The position numbers were made by a program, and so were the translations under genes. Source: Emticicia sp. C21 (GTDB taxonomy: Bacteria > Bacteroidota > Bacteroidia > Cytophagales > Spirosomataceae). Taken from it: a stretch of DNA of 64,000 nt. The stretch is from the NCBI RefSeq assembly GCF_003418935.1, contig NZ_QVMT01000014.1:91143-155142 (forward strand). The letters run 5' to 3'. Shown here piece by piece: positions 8,821-17,270 of this stretch (position 1 is the first letter of the stretch; every line of letters begins with the position of its first letter). A model generated the notes under the pieces. It saw only the letters and a program-made list of their open reading frames with translations, was not told where the DNA came from and did not search any database.

Positions 8821-9963
8821 TTATTCAATCCAACCTTGTGGTCTTACATTTGTCCGATACTTACCCGGTACGCAAGGTGCCATGGGTGGTCTGGGTGGAT
8901 CAGGCGGTAATGAATTAGGTTCATAATAAATCTGATGTCCTATTATACCTGTTGGAATGGCTTTGGTTTCTCTCGCACTTGCCCTGTCTAACCAGTATTT
9001 AAAAGTGCGCACACCTGATACCCTAAAAAAACCAGCAACCTCCTCCCCTGAATCAGCTAAATTTCTGATATTGCCAATGACTGCTGTCGGAGGCGTATCT
9101 ACTAGGCTACCGGTATTTTGCCCCTGATCAGCTAGTAGTTTCAAATATCTGTAAGCTGATGGCGTAACAGATTGCTGCTTAATCTCAAGCAATGCCCCCT
9201 CGGATGAATAATAAGGTATTTTTGCTATTAATCTATCCTTAATAGTTTTTCCGTTGCTATAGATATCGCTGAATACATTTATAGTCGTATTGTAGAATAT
9301 ATCCCAACACTTACCATCACAGGCGTAATCAAAATAAGGAACGTCCTTATATTTTTCTTCACTGACACATTGACCCAACGGAGGAGGTGAAGTAAAGTAT
9401 CTCCCACCTACACAAGACTTGCAGATAATCTGCTTCTCCCATAGACGCCAGGTCCATACATAGTTATTTTTTTCATTGGCTGGGTCTGTAGTATCTAAAT
9501 ATACATACGATGCAGGATCATAACCGACTTCTGTATTCTGACCTTCCATCCTAAATTCATCGTATACTCTATCAATCTCTGCCACGCTGGTCATTACCTC
9601 TTCACCCGACTGATATTTAGTCCCGTCTGATTTCTCAAAAAAAAGCTGATAGGTATTACCTACTATTACCTTAAATGATCGCGGGAGGACATAAATGCCC
9701 GGAGTCTTTTCCGTCAATAATATCCGTTCTGTCTTATTCACTATTACTTCAACTTTAGCCTGTCTGACAGGAAAAGAATAAACCACACTATTCCGGCTTT
9801 CAGATTCAGTTATTGTAAAAATCTGTTCTTCATCTACATCAGTAATGGTAGCATCTACAGTCAGGATTTTTTTACCCTGCGGAAAACTCATTTCAAAAGG
9901 TTCAACACACGAACATACCCACAAACCTATTATAAGAATAAACCACTTTGTTTTTATACTCAT
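8821..9963 (-). CDS. DUF4249 family lipoprotein (copy 3)
   Basis: 380 aa; lipobox VCSC and mature CVEPFEM. It has the same layout as copies 1 and 2: YVLPRSF, WTWRLWE, the Cys cluster C-x2-C ... C ... C-x3-C, NVFSDIYSNG, IKQQSVTPSAYRYLKLLADQ, VDTPPTAVIGN and RPQGWIE at the end. It lies 34 bases downstream of copy 4. Copies 1 and 3 share the WVCSC signal peptide and are perhaps the closest pair, an impression by eye only. Predicted surface or periplasmic lipoprotein working with one or both flanking receptors (inference). Confidence 0.85.
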   Translation of the reverse strand: MSIKTKWFILIIGLWVCSCVEPFEMSFPQGKKILTVDATITDVDEEQIFTITESESRNSVVYSFPVRQAKVEVIVNKTERILLTEKTPGIYVLPRSFKVIVGNTYQLFFEKSDGTKYQSGEEVMTSVAEIDRVYDEFRMEGQNTEVGYDPASYVYLDTTDPANEKNNYVWTWRLWEKQIICKSCVGGRYFTSPPPLGQCVSEEKYKDVPYFDYACDGKCWDIFYNTTINVFSDIYSNGKTIKDRLIAKIPYYSSEGALLEIKQQSVTPSAYRYLKLLADQGQNTGSLVDTPPTAVIGNIRNLADSGEEVAGFFRVSGVRTFKYWLDRASARETKAIPTGIIGHQIYYEPNSLPPDPPRPPMAPCVPGKYRTNVRPQGWIE

Positions 9964-9997
9964 TAGTCAGATGGAAATTTTATTGATAGTTGTATGG

Positions 9998-11038
9998 TTA
10001 ATAAATCCAGCCTTCCGGTTTAAAGGGGGTACGACCGGGGCCGTCAATACATGGATAGGGCCGGGCATTTGGTGCCGGAACAGGCATACGGCCTAAAATT
10101 CCAATCGGTGAAGCCTTTCCATGTCCATTTTTACGGTCTAGCCAATATTTCTGTTTTACTGTACTTGCTACAGAAAATACCCCTGCTACAGGTTCGGTAG
10201 AATCATTTATATTTCGTACATTCCCTACAATAGCTGCAGGAGGTGTATCAACCAATGTGCCACTGTTTTGCGACTGCTCACTTACCAATTTAAAATACTG
10301 ATATACCTGTTCGGATACTGCCTGCTGCTTAAGTTCAAGAAGTGCGCCATCAGTCGAATAAAAAGGTATCTTACTGACCAGCTTTCCAATCGTGTTTTTA
10401 CCGTTGGAATAGATGTCGCTGAAAACATTAAAATCTTTATTATAAAGTATTTCCCAACACTCGCTATCACACGAGAAATCATAATAGTTGGTATAGCAAT
10501 AGTATTGTCGCTCCCACAATTGCCATGTCCAGGTATAAAAATCCTTTTCATCAGGATTATCCTTGAAATCTAAATAGATATAGTTGGCAGGAAGATCCTT
10601 AAAGTCGCCTTTAATGCCTGTTACTTCAAACTCATCAAAAATCCGGTCGATAGCAGGCACCTGTGTCGTTTTTTCTTTACTTGATTCATAAACAGTGCCA
10701 TCTGGTTTCTGTATGCGTAATTGATAGGTATTACCAGGATGTATGCGGAATAAAGCAGGGAGTGCATAAATGCCATTCCCTTTTTCATTGAGATGAATGA
10801 TTTCAGAGTCATTTACTCTCACTTCAACTTTCAGATTTAATAAGGGTGCATTGTAAGTATTTTTTTTGAAATTGTAGGTTTCATGAATATTAATCGTCTG
10901 GTCGGTATCGATATCTGTCAAAGTACCTTCAATTACCATATACTTCTTTTCACTTTGCACATCCATCTCAAACGGAACTACACAAGCACTTGCCAATAGT
11001 ACGAGTGAAATCACAGATATTTTTGAGAACAGTTGCAT
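9998..11038 (-). CDS. DUF4249 family lipoprotein (copy 4, shortened Cys region)
   Basis: 346 aa; lipobox ASAC and mature CVVPFEM. It is about 30 residues shorter than the other copies. The difference lies between WTWQLWERQ and NVFSDIYSNG: the C-x2-C pair and the loop with the G-(G/R)-RYF segment are missing, leaving YCYTNYYDFSCDSECWEI, so only the C-x3-C pair plus one extra Cys remain. Other landmarks (YALP, LKQQAVSEQVYQYFKLVSEQSQ, VDTPPAAIVGN, KPEGWIY) are intact and the frame is undamaged, so the copy is probably functional but may differ in ligand or structure. It is first in the lipoprotein series, 147 bases after receptor A. Confidence 0.85.
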   Translation of the reverse strand: MQLFSKISVISLVLLASACVVPFEMDVQSEKKYMVIEGTLTDIDTDQTINIHETYNFKKNTYNAPLLNLKVEVRVNDSEIIHLNEKGNGIYALPALFRIHPGNTYQLRIQKPDGTVYESSKEKTTQVPAIDRIFDEFEVTGIKGDFKDLPANYIYLDFKDNPDEKDFYTWTWQLWERQYYCYTNYYDFSCDSECWEILYNKDFNVFSDIYSNGKNTIGKLVSKIPFYSTDGALLELKQQAVSEQVYQYFKLVSEQSQNSGTLVDTPPAAIVGNVRNINDSTEPVAGVFSVASTVKQKYWLDRKNGHGKASPIGILGRMPVPAPNARPYPCIDGPGRTPFKPEGWIY

Positions 11039-11185
11039 TCAAGAGGAGAGATAGACTAAATAAATTGTAATATTGACAAATATAATTATTCAAAGACAGA
11101 TTAGAAATTAAAATGTGTCCTAAGGATATTTAATAGATGAAATGGCTAAATATAGCGTTGAAAAGCGGGTTTTGTATAGTTGTGA

Positions 11186-13576
11186 TTAAAAGTCTATCTG
11201 GAAACTCAATACAGGTACAAAACCATTTCCGGTTTTACGGGTCTCTAATCGGTTTTCAACACTATTATACTGCACACTAGTTACGTTTATTTTGTTGGTA
11301 GTATTCTGCACATCCAGCGATACCACTGTTGCATATTTCTGGCGATTGGTACGATAAGAAACTCTTCCATCAAGCCGGAAATAAGCAGGCGCCTGCAAGG
11401 AGTAGTCTGCCCCTTTTAACATGATATACGTTTTTTCTTTAGCAGACGCTGTGACATCTAGAGGAGTGTATCTGAAACCGCCATTAAAGATTGACCGTCC
11501 ACCAATCTGAAAGACCGAACCATTCTTAAACACAAACTCACGGCCAAAGGTAATAGCTGTGCTGAATTTATCATTGAATGCAGAATTATACCATTGACCA
11601 TCGATGGTTTGGTATCGAGCATCAAACAGGGAGCCGGTCAATACCAAATAGTATTTTTTTGAGAAGAATCTTTCTACAGACAAATCGATTCCATAATTTC
11701 TACCTCTGCCTTTACTGACTACCGCAGACTCAGGGAAATTATCAGCGAAGTTAAGCATCCAATAACCTGACCCGGACTTAGGTTCTACCGGAACTTTATT
11801 TAATAGCTGATAGTAAGCCTCTGCCGAGAATTTCCAAAGGCTTGGGGTTACATAATTGTAACTTAAAATAAAATGATTTGACCTTGGGAATGATAAACTC
11901 TTATTAGGTTTCGATTCGCTGATTACTCCTGCTACTGTATCTTTTCGGGTATAAAAATAAGCGCTCATAGGTAGTAACTGGCTATACAAACCATAAGCAA
12001 AACTAAAGGTATGCGCATTTGGTGAGCGATATTGTAGGGATAGCCGAGGCTCTACAGAAGAAGTATTATTCAGAAACAGGTGCATCAGATGAAGACCCGC
12101 ATTTAAGGTCAGGCCTTTGCCTAAATTCTGTACTATCTGTGCATAAGCTTGGGCTGTCTGGGTACTACCACTGCCATTTACTGAAACCTGTCTGCCTGCG
12201 TTTGGTTGATTAACATCACTAACTGATTTTCGGGCAGCAGTTTCTTTAAAAAAATCAAAATCAATATAGTTCAGAATGGCTCCGGTTTTCAAGCGGGTTT
12301 TATTGCTGAATTTATAGTTATAAGCCACCGCACCTGCCAGACGAAACTCTTTGTATGCCTGTGTATCATATCTGAATCGTTCATCTTTTAAGCTAAGCGT
12401 ATCAGAGAAACGCTTGATAGAACTGCCAATCACGGCCACTACATATTTAATCGATGATTTTTCGTTGATATTGCTGCTATGAGTCAGCCCTATAGCTCCC
12501 ATATTGGCAGGTCTTATTCTGTCTTCCCAGTTATCAGCTTTGCCTAGTACCCGCTTTTCAGGGTCTTCAACTGGAAAATAATGCTCAGTGCTTAGTCCGC
12601 CTAAGCCAAATAGGGTAGTAGTTTTCTTACCATCTTTACTATGAAAAGCCACATTGAACGATAAGTCCTGAAAGAGATTCGATACTCTTTCGCCAACCAG
12701 ATAAAAGCCCATCTGGCTTAATAGGCCCAAAGTCGAATAACGATAATTGATCAGATAAGAAGAACGACCTTTGGCAATCGGCCCTTCGGTAGAGAAATCT
12801 AACCCTAATAAACCAATCTTGGTTCTGTATTCTCGTTTTTGCTGGTTACCTTCTCTGAATCGTATGTCGAATGCGCCTGCGATAGCATTGCCATATTCGG
12901 GAGGCATACCACCTGTGAAGAAATCAGAACGGCTTAATAATTGTGCGCTAAAAACGGTAATACCACCCCCACCTGAACCCGGTTGTGCAAAGTGATTAGG
13001 ATTGGGGACATCAATCCCCTCTAAACGCCATAAAATACCAAAAGGCGAGTTGCCACGTACGACTATTTTGTTTTCATTTTCGTCTCTACCAGCCTTTACC
13101 CCCGGATATGCTAATGCCATCCGTCCCGGGTCATTCACTGATGCCGGAATCCGTTCGGTTTCTTCCACTGTAAATGATCTTGCACTTACAAATGCCAAAT
13201 CGTTTACTGGGCGGCTGGTGTTTTGTGAAGCGGTTATTTTTACCTCCTGTAAATCGCCAGTGGCTTCGCTTAGTTCAATGGTTAACACTACTTCTTTAGC
13301 AGAGTTTAAGATAAATTCTTCGCTTGAATAAGTCTCGTAGCCAATAGAACTGCATTTAACGGAACGACGGCCAATAGCGACATTTGGAATGGAAAAAAGA
13401 CCCGAAGCATCACTAATAGCGCCTTGAGTTGTGCTTGTAATCTGAACAGATGCTCCGACAATAGGCTGACGGGTAATGCGATCAATGACACTCCCTCTTA
13501 CTACCTGGGTTTTGTTTTGTGCGAAGAGTATGGATAAACTAAATAAAGTTAATAGTAAAGTAAAGCTTAATTTCAT
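11186..13576 (-). CDS. TonB-dependent outer-membrane receptor (receptor A)
   Basis: This 796-aa receptor has a signal peptide (MKLSFTLLLTLFSLSILFAQ), then a carboxypeptidase-regulatory-like domain (about 24-115) and a plug (about 130-240: NKIVVRGNSPFGILWRLEG, MPPEYGNAIAGAFDIRF). A long barrel ends in PVLSFQIDF. The terminal Phe is typical of a Bam-recognised last strand. It heads the leftward locus and is only distantly similar to receptor B (the plug motifs differ), so the pair is not a recent duplication. The substrate is not deducible. Confidence 0.88.
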   Translation of the reverse strand: MKLSFTLLLTLFSLSILFAQNKTQVVRGSVIDRITRQPIVGASVQITSTTQGAISDASGLFSIPNVAIGRRSVKCSSIGYETYSSEEFILNSAKEVVLTIELSEATGDLQEVKITASQNTSRPVNDLAFVSARSFTVEETERIPASVNDPGRMALAYPGVKAGRDENENKIVVRGNSPFGILWRLEGIDVPNPNHFAQPGSGGGGITVFSAQLLSRSDFFTGGMPPEYGNAIAGAFDIRFREGNQQKREYRTKIGLLGLDFSTEGPIAKGRSSYLINYRYSTLGLLSQMGFYLVGERVSNLFQDLSFNVAFHSKDGKKTTTLFGLGGLSTEHYFPVEDPEKRVLGKADNWEDRIRPANMGAIGLTHSSNINEKSSIKYVVAVIGSSIKRFSDTLSLKDERFRYDTQAYKEFRLAGAVAYNYKFSNKTRLKTGAILNYIDFDFFKETAARKSVSDVNQPNAGRQVSVNGSGSTQTAQAYAQIVQNLGKGLTLNAGLHLMHLFLNNTSSVEPRLSLQYRSPNAHTFSFAYGLYSQLLPMSAYFYTRKDTVAGVISESKPNKSLSFPRSNHFILSYNYVTPSLWKFSAEAYYQLLNKVPVEPKSGSGYWMLNFADNFPESAVVSKGRGRNYGIDLSVERFFSKKYYLVLTGSLFDARYQTIDGQWYNSAFNDKFSTAITFGREFVFKNGSVFQIGGRSIFNGGFRYTPLDVTASAKEKTYIMLKGADYSLQAPAYFRLDGRVSYRTNRQKYATVVSLDVQNTTNKINVTSVQYNSVENRLETRKTGNGFVPVLSFQIDF

Positions 13577-13596
13577 AGGATTGGATTAGGTTTAAA

Positions 13597-13604
13597 CAAA
13601 TATA
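13597..13604 (-). promoter_or_regulatory. Putative -7 element for the TonB/DUF4249 locus
   Basis: TATATTTG (minus strand) matches TAnnTTTG and lies about 20 bases before the ATG of receptor A. No good -33 TTG is seen at the expected distance, so support is partial. Confidence 0.4.
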
Positions 13605-13721
13605 TTCAAATAATATGAATTAGTAGAACTATGAGCGGAATTGTATAAAAATGTTCAATTCGTCAATGATTTTTAGTGAATGAGGTTTATATTTAGGTCC
13701 CTAAACTAAGCTACCTGCCTC

Positions 13722-15074
13722 ATGAAAAGATTTTTATTGCTTGCCTTTTGTTACTTTGCTATTTCTACTGCTTTTGCCCAAACGTCTATTCCTCGTATTT
13801 TATCAGAACGCGAACGTGCGACTGTCATCGACGAGATTCTGGAAGACAGAATGACCAATCTTTTACCTCAATTGATGCGGAAAGAGGGGATTGATATGTG
13901 GGTACTGATTTCGAGAGAATATAACGAAGACCCGGTTATGAAAACCATGTTGCCATCCGTATGGCTTTCGGCAAGAAGACGTACCATTATGGTTTTCTTT
14001 GATAAAGGCGCAAAGGAGGGTGTTGAACGCCTGGCTATTGCTCGCTATGATGTAGGTAATTTGCTGAAAGGTGAATGGGACTTGAATACAAACCCTGACC
14101 AGTGGGATGCTTTGATAAAAGTAATCAAGGAAAAGAATCCCAGGAAAATCGGACTGAATTTTTCAAAGTATTATGCCCATGCTGACGCCCTGACTTATAC
14201 AGAGCAGAAAGAATTGATGGAGAAATTGCCTGCTGAATTTCAGAGTAAGATAGTGTCTGCGGCTAATCTGGCGGTAAACTGGCTTGAAACACGTACGGAG
14301 CGGGAGATGATTATCTATCAGCAGATATGCCGCATTTCGCATGATATTATTCAGGAAGCCTTTTCAGATAAAGTTATCCAACCGGGTATTACCACAACCG
14401 ACGATGTGGTATGGTGGATGCGCCAGAGAGTAACTGATTTAGGCTTGGAAACCTGGTTTCATCCGACAGTTGATATCCAACGATTTGACCCTGAGAATTT
14501 TGATCATCTGCGCACATTTTCAAAACGTCCGCAAAAACAGGTAATTATGCCAGGCGATTTATTGCATTGTGATTTTGGTATTACCTACCTGCGCCTGAAT
14601 ACCGACCAACAGCAACATGCCTATATATTAAAGCCGGGCGAAACAGATATACCTGATTATCTTAAAGAAGCGTTTAAGCAAGGCAACCAACTACAAAACA
14701 ACCTGACAGATAATTTCAAAGCTGGTTTAACAGGTAACGAGATTCTGGCGAAAGCATTGGAACAATCGAAGAAGGAGGGTTTACGGGGCACGATTTATAC
14801 ACACCCGATTGGGAATCATGGACATGCCGCCGGGCCAACCATTGGTATGTGGGATAATCAAGGGAAAACTATAGGCAGCGGTGATTATCCTCTTAATTTT
14901 AATACAGCTTATTCAATTGAACTCAATGTATCAGTTGATTTGGCTGAATGGAAGAAACCTATCAGAATTATGTTGGAAGAAGACGGTTTTTTTGATGAAA
15001 AAGGCTTCCGATATATAGATGGCCGTCAGACAGAAATTCTTCCGATTCCGAGGGTTTTAAGTAATGTAAAGTAA
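13722..15074 (+). CDS. Secreted M24 family metallopeptidase (Xaa-Pro aminopeptidase-like)
   Basis: 450 aa; Sec signal peptide (MKRFLLLAFCYFAISTAFAQ). An N-terminal creatinase-like domain (about 25-200) precedes a pita-bread M24 domain. Candidate metal ligands are the Asp of HCDFG, the Asp of NTD about ten residues later, the His of THPIGNHGHAAGP, the Glu of SIELNVS and the Glu near the C-terminus in GRQTEI. The first ligand region is less canonical than in the pepP product at 52540-53913 (no TRT after the second Asp), so activity is likely but specificity may differ. It should act in the periplasm on peptides with a penultimate proline. Monocistronic. Confidence 0.8.
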   Translation: MKRFLLLAFCYFAISTAFAQTSIPRILSERERATVIDEILEDRMTNLLPQLMRKEGIDMWVLISREYNEDPVMKTMLPSVWLSARRRTIMVFFDKGAKEGVERLAIARYDVGNLLKGEWDLNTNPDQWDALIKVIKEKNPRKIGLNFSKYYAHADALTYTEQKELMEKLPAEFQSKIVSAANLAVNWLETRTEREMIIYQQICRISHDIIQEAFSDKVIQPGITTTDDVVWWMRQRVTDLGLETWFHPTVDIQRFDPENFDHLRTFSKRPQKQVIMPGDLLHCDFGITYLRLNTDQQQHAYILKPGETDIPDYLKEAFKQGNQLQNNLTDNFKAGLTGNEILAKALEQSKKEGLRGTIYTHPIGNHGHAAGPTIGMWDNQGKTIGSGDYPLNFNTAYSIELNVSVDLAEWKKPIRIMLEEDGFFDEKGFRYIDGRQTEILPIPRVLSNVK

Positions 15075-15087
15075 GCGACTACAAAAG

Positions 15088-15125
15088 AAATAGGTAAAGA
15101 TAATGGCAATCTTTACCTATTTTAT
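15088..15125 (+). terminator. Rho-independent terminator of the secreted M24 peptidase gene
   Basis: An 11-bp stem ATAGGTAAAGA/TCTTTACCTAT with a nine-base loop is followed by TTTTAT, 15 bases after the stop. Confidence 0.75.
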
Positions 15126-15175
15126 CAATATAAATCCCAAAGCTAAAAGGGCTTGATAATTCTATCGGCAGGCAA

Positions 15176-16090
15176 TTATCTTAACCGGAACTCAACTTTG
15201 CCAACGAATAATTTTTCGGTGAAAAGTTCTGCCACATACACGCCTGCTTTCAATTTTTCATCTAATTTATATTTCAAATTAACCCGTTGAGGGTTTCTGG
15301 TAAAATCTACGGCTTTAGTCAGGTGCACCGTCACCGGATTCATTACACCTTTTATGTTTACATTCACCTGCTTGGCTTTCGAGTCTTTCAAAGGTTTCTG
15401 AGTAATATCTTTTACACTTAAGTATACAATTTCGTCTTCTCCTCCTTTGGCACCTTCTGGCAAATCGAACATAATAGCTACTTCTCTTGCCCTACGGCCT
15501 TTTACTATCAGTTTTTCTTTGCGGTTCATTACATCTACCCGAAAGGCATTAGCCCCCAAGAGCGAAGCAGAAGATTCTTCTTCCTCTTTCGGCAAAAAGG
15601 TGTTAACATTTTTATCGCTATTGAGTCTTCTTAAATCTGCATTTTCCTGAGTAAGTCTTGAATTATCTGCCCTTAAGCGCGCGTTTTCCTGCTTAACACT
15701 AGCCAACTCGTTACTAAGCGATTCTTTCAGGTTTTTTAACTCATTTACCTGTTTTCGTAAAGTGCCTATAGATTGATTGTCTTTTTGCAGACGATTCAGC
15801 GCCTTGTCTTTTTCGGCTAATTTCTCGTTGATACTTGTAAGTGAGGCAGACATGCTCTGGTTTTGAGCCGTAGCGGCTTCCAACTGTGACGATATGCCTT
15901 CCAGTTCTTTTTGAAGATTGTCCCTTACTACTTTCAGGGAGTCGGTGCGTTTAGTCAGGACTTCATTTTCTTTTTTGAGCGTACCTCCGATTCTCCATTG
16001 GTAGCCACCCCATAATAGAGAAAGCAGGAGTAAAATACTGATACCAGCCGCATAGGTACGTGTTTGATGTTCTGTGGGTTGTTGGTCCAT
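15176..16090 (-). CDS. Membrane-anchored coiled-coil protein with C-terminal beta domain
   Basis: 304 aa. The N-terminus is short and cytosolic, with one membrane helix (about 14-30: AAGISILLLLSLLWGGY). Residues about 35-160 form a long predicted coiled coil rich in Glu, Lys, Gln and Leu. After a short linker comes a C-terminal domain (about 180-304) ending GKVEFRLR. That domain is paralogous to the fragment at 1-405 (shared NPQ and final strand). Topology suggests a periplasmic coiled coil. Bacteroidota have many such proteins of unknown function and I name no family. It is transcribed alone. Confidence 0.7.
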   Translation of the reverse strand: MDQQPTEHQTRTYAAGISILLLLSLLWGGYQWRIGGTLKKENEVLTKRTDSLKVVRDNLQKELEGISSQLEAATAQNQSMSASLTSINEKLAEKDKALNRLQKDNQSIGTLRKQVNELKNLKESLSNELASVKQENARLRADNSRLTQENADLRRLNSDKNVNTFLPKEEEESSASLLGANAFRVDVMNRKEKLIVKGRRAREVAIMFDLPEGAKGGEDEIVYLSVKDITQKPLKDSKAKQVNVNIKGVMNPVTVHLTKAVDFTRNPQRVNLKYKLDEKLKAGVYVAELFTEKLFVGKVEFRLR

Positions 16091-16133
16091 TTAGAATAGA
16101 TAGTTTAGGAAAGTTTAAAAATCAATAGAAAAG

Positions 16134-16141
16134 CAAAGGTA
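16134..16141 (-). promoter_or_regulatory. Putative -7 element for the coiled-coil gene
   Basis: TACCTTTG on the minus strand fits TAnnTTTG, 43 bases upstream of the ATG. No -33 TTG is seen. Confidence 0.4.
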
Positions 16142-16577
16142 ATTGCGAATCGGTACTTTAAAAAGGAATATACGTAGCAAGATAATAATTTAAGGGTATT
16201 TTTTATTGAAGCAGTAATTTATTTGGTTAATTTTAGCTTATGTATAACAAAATACTGCTTATGCCAGTTTATCAGGGTATTTTCAGAGATTTAAAATAGA
16301 GATGTTTTTAGGTTTTTTTGAATTACTATTAAGACTTTTAAGTGTAGTACAAGTTTAAACCATAAATCTTTTTTGACCTTGAAATACAGCTTAATTATTA
16401 CTTAGTAATTTATTAAAAAAAGATAAATGACTGAAAACAGTGCTTTTAGATTCGTATCTTTGAGTAAATGTAAGTGTTAAAATGCTGATTGATTCGTGAG
16501 AAATATCTGTTTTAATCAGTAAAATAGTACAAATCTACAAACTAAAAATTGAATAATTTTTTAAGATTGTGAACGGA
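16142..16577. other. AT-rich intergenic region before the two-component genes
   Basis: About 430 bases of very AT-rich DNA with no credible ORF. It holds a TATCTTTG element at 16455-16462, about 115 bases before the response-regulator ATG, so a long leader is possible. I see no clear riboswitch fold. Confidence 0.5.
16455..16462 (+). promoter_or_regulatory. Putative -7 element for the response regulator/kinase operon
   Basis: TATCTTTG matches TAnnTTTG. The -33 position lacks TTG, so it may need an activator (inference). Confidence 0.4.
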
Positions 16578-17270
16578 ATGTCGGCAAAAAAAATCTTAGT
16601 AGTTGAAGACGACCAGCGAATCGCTCAACTACTGACACGAGGATTAACAAATAAAGGTTTTGAAATAGAAGTAGCTTATAATGGTACTTTGGGGCTAAGA
16701 CGCGCAGAGTCGGTAGACTTTGACTTAATCATTCTGGATATTAACCTGCCCGAAATGAATGGTTTTGAAGTATGCAAAAGTATCCGGTCGTTTAAGCCCA
16801 ATCTACCGATACTGATGCTGACGGCCATGAGCGAAATAGAGGACAAAATAGAGGGTTTTGAATCAGGAGCAGACGACTATATTGTAAAACCTTTCGATTT
16901 CAGAGAGCTATATCATAGAGTATTGGTAGCATTAAGACATAATAACCCTGAACCTGAAAATGTAGGGAATGTAGTGAAGATTGCAGACCTTGAAATTTTT
17001 CTTGACAGTAAATTAGTGAAACGAGCAGGGCATGAGATAAGATTAACTGCCCGTGAATACGATTTTCTGTTATTCCTGGTGAGAAATCAGGGCAGAATCA
17101 TCTCTAAACCCGAAATTGCAACCAATGTATGGGATATTCATTTTGATACTGGTACGAATGTAATTGAGGTATATATCAATATTCTACGCCGTAAAATTGA
17201 TAAAGGCTTTGAACCTAAACTGATTCATACCCGCCCGGGTCTAGGGTACATGATTAGAGAAAGTGCATGA
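16578..17270 (+). CDS. OmpR/PhoB-family response regulator
   Basis: 230 aa from the ATG at 16578 (a GTG at 16569 would add three residues). The receiver domain has the acidic pocket VEDD (9-12), phospho-acceptor Asp54 in LIILDINLPEMNGF, and Lys in DDYIVKPF (about 105). The C-terminal winged helix (about 135-230) has LTAREYDFLLFLVRNQGR, NVIEVYINILRRKID and the final HTRPGLGYMI wing. It is a DNA-binding regulator phosphorylated by the kinase encoded immediately downstream, whose start overlaps its stop by four bases. Targets unknown; the secreted Lys-rich peptide gene downstream is a candidate. Confidence 0.93.
   Translation: MSAKKILVVEDDQRIAQLLTRGLTNKGFEIEVAYNGTLGLRRAESVDFDLIILDINLPEMNGFEVCKSIRSFKPNLPILMLTAMSEIEDKIEGFESGADDYIVKPFDFRELYHRVLVALRHNNPEPENVGNVVKIADLEIFLDSKLVKRAGHEIRLTAREYDFLLFLVRNQGRIISKPEIATNVWDIHFDTGTNVIEVYINILRRKIDKGFEPKLIHTRPGLGYMIRESA

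Noticed and set aside
10268-10573. Opposite-strand ORFs in DUF4249 copy 4
   Set aside because: Antisense shadows of the lipoprotein gene; no independent evidence.
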